The notes beneath the pieces are model-generated. The model was not told the DNA's origin and made no database searches. It saw only the letters and a program-made list of their open reading frames with translations. Positions 60,876-64,000 of a stretch of 64,000 nt of DNA are shown here, piece by piece; position 1 is the stretch's first letter; every line of letters starts with the position of its first letter. This DNA comes from Bog-473 sp963809715 (GTDB lineage: Bacteria > Actinomycetota > Acidimicrobiia > Acidimicrobiales > RAAP-2). Location: NCBI GenBank assembly GCA_963809715.1, contig CAWEKO010000002.1:124001-188000 (forward strand), written 5' to 3'. A program made the position numbers and the translations under genes.

Positions 60876-62807
60876 TCAAGAAGTCGATCCGACAGAACCT
60901 GAGGTGCGGGGGGCATCTTTGGCAAGTGTTTTCTCTCGGAGTTCGGTCTCGGATATGGCCCAGGCCGCGTTGACGAGTCCTATGTGGCTGAAGGCTTGGG
61001 GGAAATTACCCAGGAGCTCTCCGCTCACTGGATCGACCTCTTCAGAGAGGAGGCCGACGTCATTGACAAAGTCTGCGGCTCGTTCGAAGACGGTGCGCGC
61101 CCGAGTTGTGTGTCCGGCCCTGGCCAGGGCTTGAGCCAACCAGAACGTGCACAGAAGGAACGTGCCCTCCTCGCCCTCGAGCCCGTCGTGGGACCGGTAG
61201 CGGTACACAAGTCCCCGCGCATCAGTGAGACGTTCTTCGGTCGCCTTGATCGTTGACAGCACTCTGGGCTCGTCGGCGGGAAGGAACCCGACCAGTGACA
61301 GCATCAGATTGGAAGCGTCAAGGTCGTCCGAGCCGAAAGACTGGGTGAAGGCATTGGTCCGGTCGCTCCAGCCTCTGGTCAGGATCGCCTCACGGATGAG
61401 GTCCTGAGTATGCCTCCATGACTCGACTCGATCGGAGGCGTCGAGGCGGTCGGCCAAGGCCACCGCCCGATCAAGGGCGACCCAACACATCAGCTTGGAG
61501 TACAAGAAGTGGCGGGGCTCGCCACGAATCTCCCAGATCCCTTGGTCCTTTTCCTGCCAACGTCGGGCGGCCGTGTCGGCCAGCTGGACGAAGAACCGTC
61601 GCGTGGCTGGGGCCAGATCGGGGGGCGTACCCCATTTGTCAGGATCGGTCGTCGGCCCAGCCCGTCGGGGGTCGTTGTCGAACAGATGATCCGAGAGGCG
61701 GTACACGGCGCCGAGCAACTCGCCGTAGACATCAAGCTGGCGCTGGTTCCAGGCACCGTTTCCTACACGGACCGGGACTGAGTGTCGCCAACCCTCGAGA
61801 TGAGGGAGTTCCCTCTCTGTCAGGTCGCGTTCACCACCGATGCCGAACATGATCTGCAGGTCGTCGCCGCGGTCCAGTGCGCCGGCCGCGGAGTTGGTCA
61901 CATAATCGAAGAACTCGTTGGCTTCGTCGGGGCAGGCCGCTACCCATAGTGCCAGGATCGTGAAGGAGGCGTCCCGGACCCAGGCGTAGCGGTAGTCCCA
62001 GTTTCGAGTACCGCCCACCGTCTCAGGCAGCGAGGTGGTGGCAGCCGCGAGAATCGCACCGGTGGGCGCAAAGGAGAGCGCCTGAAGTACCCGCCCGCTG
62101 TGATGCACGAGATCGTGCCACGGACCCACATAGGCCTGGTGGAGGTCCGACCATGACTCCCATGCCGAAACCGTGTCGTCGAGACGTGCACCGATCTCGG
62201 CTTGGCTCCAAACGTGGGCCGGGCCCATCTTGATCCGCTCCCCGTGATGCAGGGCAAATGCCGCACTCTCGCCTCGACGGAGCTGGAGCCGTCCTGAGGC
62301 AGACGACTTGTCGACGGTCAATGTCATTGGACATGAGAGGACAAGTACGTCGGGGCCGCCGACTGTGGTGAGGCCGCCGTCGATGACGTCGAGCAAGGGG
62401 TAGGCGAGCCCGTAGTCGGGTCGCGGGGCGTACTCGAGGCGCAACTCAACCTCTCCTTCAATGCAGGTTGCACGCCTCAGCAGAATGTGTGGTGCGTCTT
62501 TGCCGAGCTGATGCCCCCTATTGCCGTCGCCCATTGCCAGGGCATCGACGATGGTGACCGCTCCCGTCGGCGTGCGGAACGTCGTCTCCAACACCATGGT
62601 GCGGTCCAGGTAGCGGCGGGTCACGTCTGTGACATGTGTCGTCCGGATGGACCAATGGCCCGCCTCGTCACCCAGGAGGCGACCGAAGACCGATGGGCTG
62701 TCGAAGCGTGGGAAGCACAACCAGTCGATCGATCCTTCCCGGCTGACAAGCGCAGCGCTGTGCCGATCGGAAAGGAGCGCATAGTCGGCTATAGCGGTCG
62801 TGCTCAC
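60876..62807 (-). CDS. GH15 glucoamylase/trehalase-like glycoside hydrolase
   Basis: Cytoplasmic protein of 643 aa. The N-terminal beta domain starts with IADYALLSDRHSAALVSREG and SIDWLCFPRFDSPSVF. The (alpha/alpha)6 catalytic domain has GGTRNWDYRYAWVRDASFT, the proposed catalytic acid in DQGIWEIRGEPRHF (Glu) and the base in LLSEEVDPVSGELLGNFPQ (Glu). The family resembles actinobacterial GH15 trehalases/glucoamylases that release glucose from alpha-glucosides or trehalose. ATG at 62807. No signal peptide. It is separated from neighbours. Confidence 0.9.
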   Translation of the reverse strand: MSTTAIADYALLSDRHSAALVSREGSIDWLCFPRFDSPSVFGRLLGDEAGHWSIRTTHVTDVTRRYLDRTMVLETTFRTPTGAVTIVDALAMGDGNRGHQLGKDAPHILLRRATCIEGEVELRLEYAPRPDYGLAYPLLDVIDGGLTTVGGPDVLVLSCPMTLTVDKSSASGRLQLRRGESAAFALHHGERIKMGPAHVWSQAEIGARLDDTVSAWESWSDLHQAYVGPWHDLVHHSGRVLQALSFAPTGAILAAATTSLPETVGGTRNWDYRYAWVRDASFTILALWVAACPDEANEFFDYVTNSAAGALDRGDDLQIMFGIGGERDLTERELPHLEGWRHSVPVRVGNGAWNQRQLDVYGELLGAVYRLSDHLFDNDPRRAGPTTDPDKWGTPPDLAPATRRFFVQLADTAARRWQEKDQGIWEIRGEPRHFLYSKLMCWVALDRAVALADRLDASDRVESWRHTQDLIREAILTRGWSDRTNAFTQSFGSDDLDASNLMLSLVGFLPADEPRVLSTIKATEERLTDARGLVYRYRSHDGLEGEEGTFLLCTFWLAQALARAGHTTRARTVFERAADFVNDVGLLSEEVDPVSGELLGNFPQAFSHIGLVNAAWAISETELREKTLAKDAPRTSGSVGSTS

Positions 62808-63372
62808 GTGAGCTCCTTCGCCCCGTACGTGCGCGGGCTGGGTGTCTGGCTACTCGGACGAGTGCCCGGCCCTCTCATAGTGTTCGGGGATCCGAGCGAT
62901 CAGCCGGAGATATTGGAGCGTACCCCCCACCGAAAGGCCAGGACGTGGCGGCAGGCCACGTTCGCGTACCATGGACTCGCCGACCCGCACCAAGTTCCGG
63001 CGACTCATCGTGATGCACGACCACGCCGCGGAGATTCGTCGCGCGAGCATCATGGTCCACTGTCTGTGCCAGGCAAGCGGCCTCGTGGCGCAGATCCCTT
63101 CACCCCACTATCGTGCTCGGCATCCTTCTTCACCCCGACTGGGTCCGCCCAATTTGCGCTCGGAGAGTCAGTTTGATCACCTCGACCCGATCGACCATCC
63201 GCGGAACGGGTGAGGATGCCGACCGACATCGGTGGTTATGCGGGCCCAGCGGAGGACGTGACTTGGCCGCGACGAACGATAATCTTGCGACGACAAGGTC
63301 ACCCGTCATTGGGCAGGACGGGTACGCCTCAACCGCAAAGGTCCGCACGCAAGCCGAAAGGGGCGATGACCC
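62808..63372. other. intergenic region without recognisable gene
   Basis: Several short frames are open but none is recognised or has a good site. It should contain promoters for the divergent GH15 gene and the peroxidase at 63373. Nothing more can be supported. Confidence 0.4.
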
Positions 63373-63975
63373 ATGCGATCTGACATCAAACCAGGTGGCA
63401 CTTTCCCCGACTACTCCCTGCCGGATCACACCAATACGGTGCGCCGACTGAGTGAGCTCCAAGGCGACGACCCGTTGGTCCTGACATTGGCGCGCGGTAA
63501 CTACTGCCCGAAGGAGCACCAGCAGCATTTGGAGCTGGCGGCAAACTATCCGAAAGTTGCCGTCTCCTATACCCAGATCGTGACGATCTCCACCGACGAC
63601 CACCATACGACACAAGAGTTCCGCGCCTCGGTCGGTGCACAATGGACCTTTCTCTCCGATCCCACTCGGACCATTCAGAAGGACCTCGACATCCAGGAAT
63701 ATACGGATCCGGAGCACGACCCGATGATTCCTCACACGCTCGTGCTCAAGCCCGGCCTGGTGATTCACCGTATCTACAATGGCTATTGGTTCTGGGGACG
63801 GCCGTCGTTCTCCGACGTATGGTCCGACTTGCGGACAGCGACGAGCGAAGTCCGCCCCGACTGGGATTTGAGCACGCCGGGTCTGCGCGAGGCATGGGAG
63901 GCAGGCGAGTACTCGAGTTTTCACGGATGGAACAAGCGGGGTCCTCAGGCGATGCCTTCGTCGTACGAGTCTTAG
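63373..63975 (+). CDS. AhpC/TSA-type thioredoxin-fold peroxidase
   Basis: Protein of 200 aa with IKPGGTFPDYSLPDHTNTVR, then LTLARGNYCPKEHQQH with a single conserved Cys45 in the position of the peroxidatic Cys, and VTISTDDHHTTQEFRA, LSDPTRTIQKDLDI. It lacks a second Cys, so it resembles one-Cys peroxiredoxins or bacterioferritin-comigratory-type proteins of an uncharacterised branch. Likely reduces a hydroperoxide. ATG 63373 after GAAAGGGGCG. It ends 25 bp before the window edge. Confidence 0.82.
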   Translation: MRSDIKPGGTFPDYSLPDHTNTVRRLSELQGDDPLVLTLARGNYCPKEHQQHLELAANYPKVAVSYTQIVTISTDDHHTTQEFRASVGAQWTFLSDPTRTIQKDLDIQEYTDPEHDPMIPHTLVLKPGLVIHRIYNGYWFWGRPSFSDVWSDLRTATSEVRPDWDLSTPGLREAWEAGEYSSFHGWNKRGPQAMPSSYES

Positions 63976-64000
63976 GCGAATGTGCAAAGGCCTGGGTCGG

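Overview
GC-rich actinobacterial DNA, most likely from an acidimicrobial-type actinomycete. The evidence is gene content typical of that group (DevS/DevR pair, thiolase with DUF35 partner, DUF7064-like protein, NorE/NorF-type oxidase subunits, Baeyer-Villiger monooxygenase) and consistent GTG/TTG start use; the class is inferred. No rRNA, complete tRNA, integrase, transposase or CRISPR array was seen.

The most unusual structure is a family of eight copies (5002, 10197, 14528, 21729, 33789, 44747, 48410, about 53075) of an element of about 152 bp. All eight lie in the same orientation. Seven start with a block related to the perfect palindrome GTAGAGCGCTCTAC. All eight end in the anticodon arm, T arm and 3' acceptor of a tRNA-Gly(GCC), but no 5' tRNA half or D arm is present. 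The copies separate unrelated gene modules and often lie next to decayed genes.

Modules, left to right. (1) 35-4826: hypoxia-type two-component pair DevS/DevR, followed by two promoters that each carry tandem DevR-like boxes, driving a membrane protein and an XRE-PPOX flavoprotein plus a zinc alcohol dehydrogenase. (2) 5292-10141: glycopeptide-resistance cluster, divergent vanS-vanR and vanH-vanA-vanX, then a murF remnant. (3) 10581-14473: GH130 mannoside phosphorylase, GH1 remnant, quinone oxidoreductase, DUF488. (4) 14829-21654: oxidase subunits III/IV with two paralogous membrane proteins, then phosphotransferase, DUF7064-like protein and Baeyer-Villiger monooxygenase. (5) 22229-33586: frameshifted thioesterase, nitronate monooxygenase, amidohydrolase remnant, ColD-like aminotransferase homologue, two SDRs, decayed formate dehydrogenase, then a copper operon (unknown membrane protein, CopC-CopD, YcnI). 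(6) 34091-44161: secreted hydrolase with neocarzinostatin-like domain, frameshifted acyltransferase-SGNH protein, DUF35-thiolase pair, SDR, VWA protein with frameshifted MoxR/CbbQ ATPase, truncated ABC binding protein, and then a 540-bp AT-rich island strongly depleted in C. (7) 45268-48255: GH38 alpha-mannosidase. (8) 48834-52903: NTF2-like protein and a cystathionine beta-synthase/gamma-lyase operon. (9) 53559-63975, without further copies of the element: glutathione peroxidase, small conserved proteins, DUF5996, a five-gene membrane cluster bracketed by two COG4315 secreted-repeat proteins, GH15 glucoamylase/trehalase and a thioredoxin-fold peroxidase.

The window reads as an accessory region built from imported modules, several carrying frameshifted or truncated genes. 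Whether the frameshifts are biological or sequencing errors cannot be decided from one sequence.
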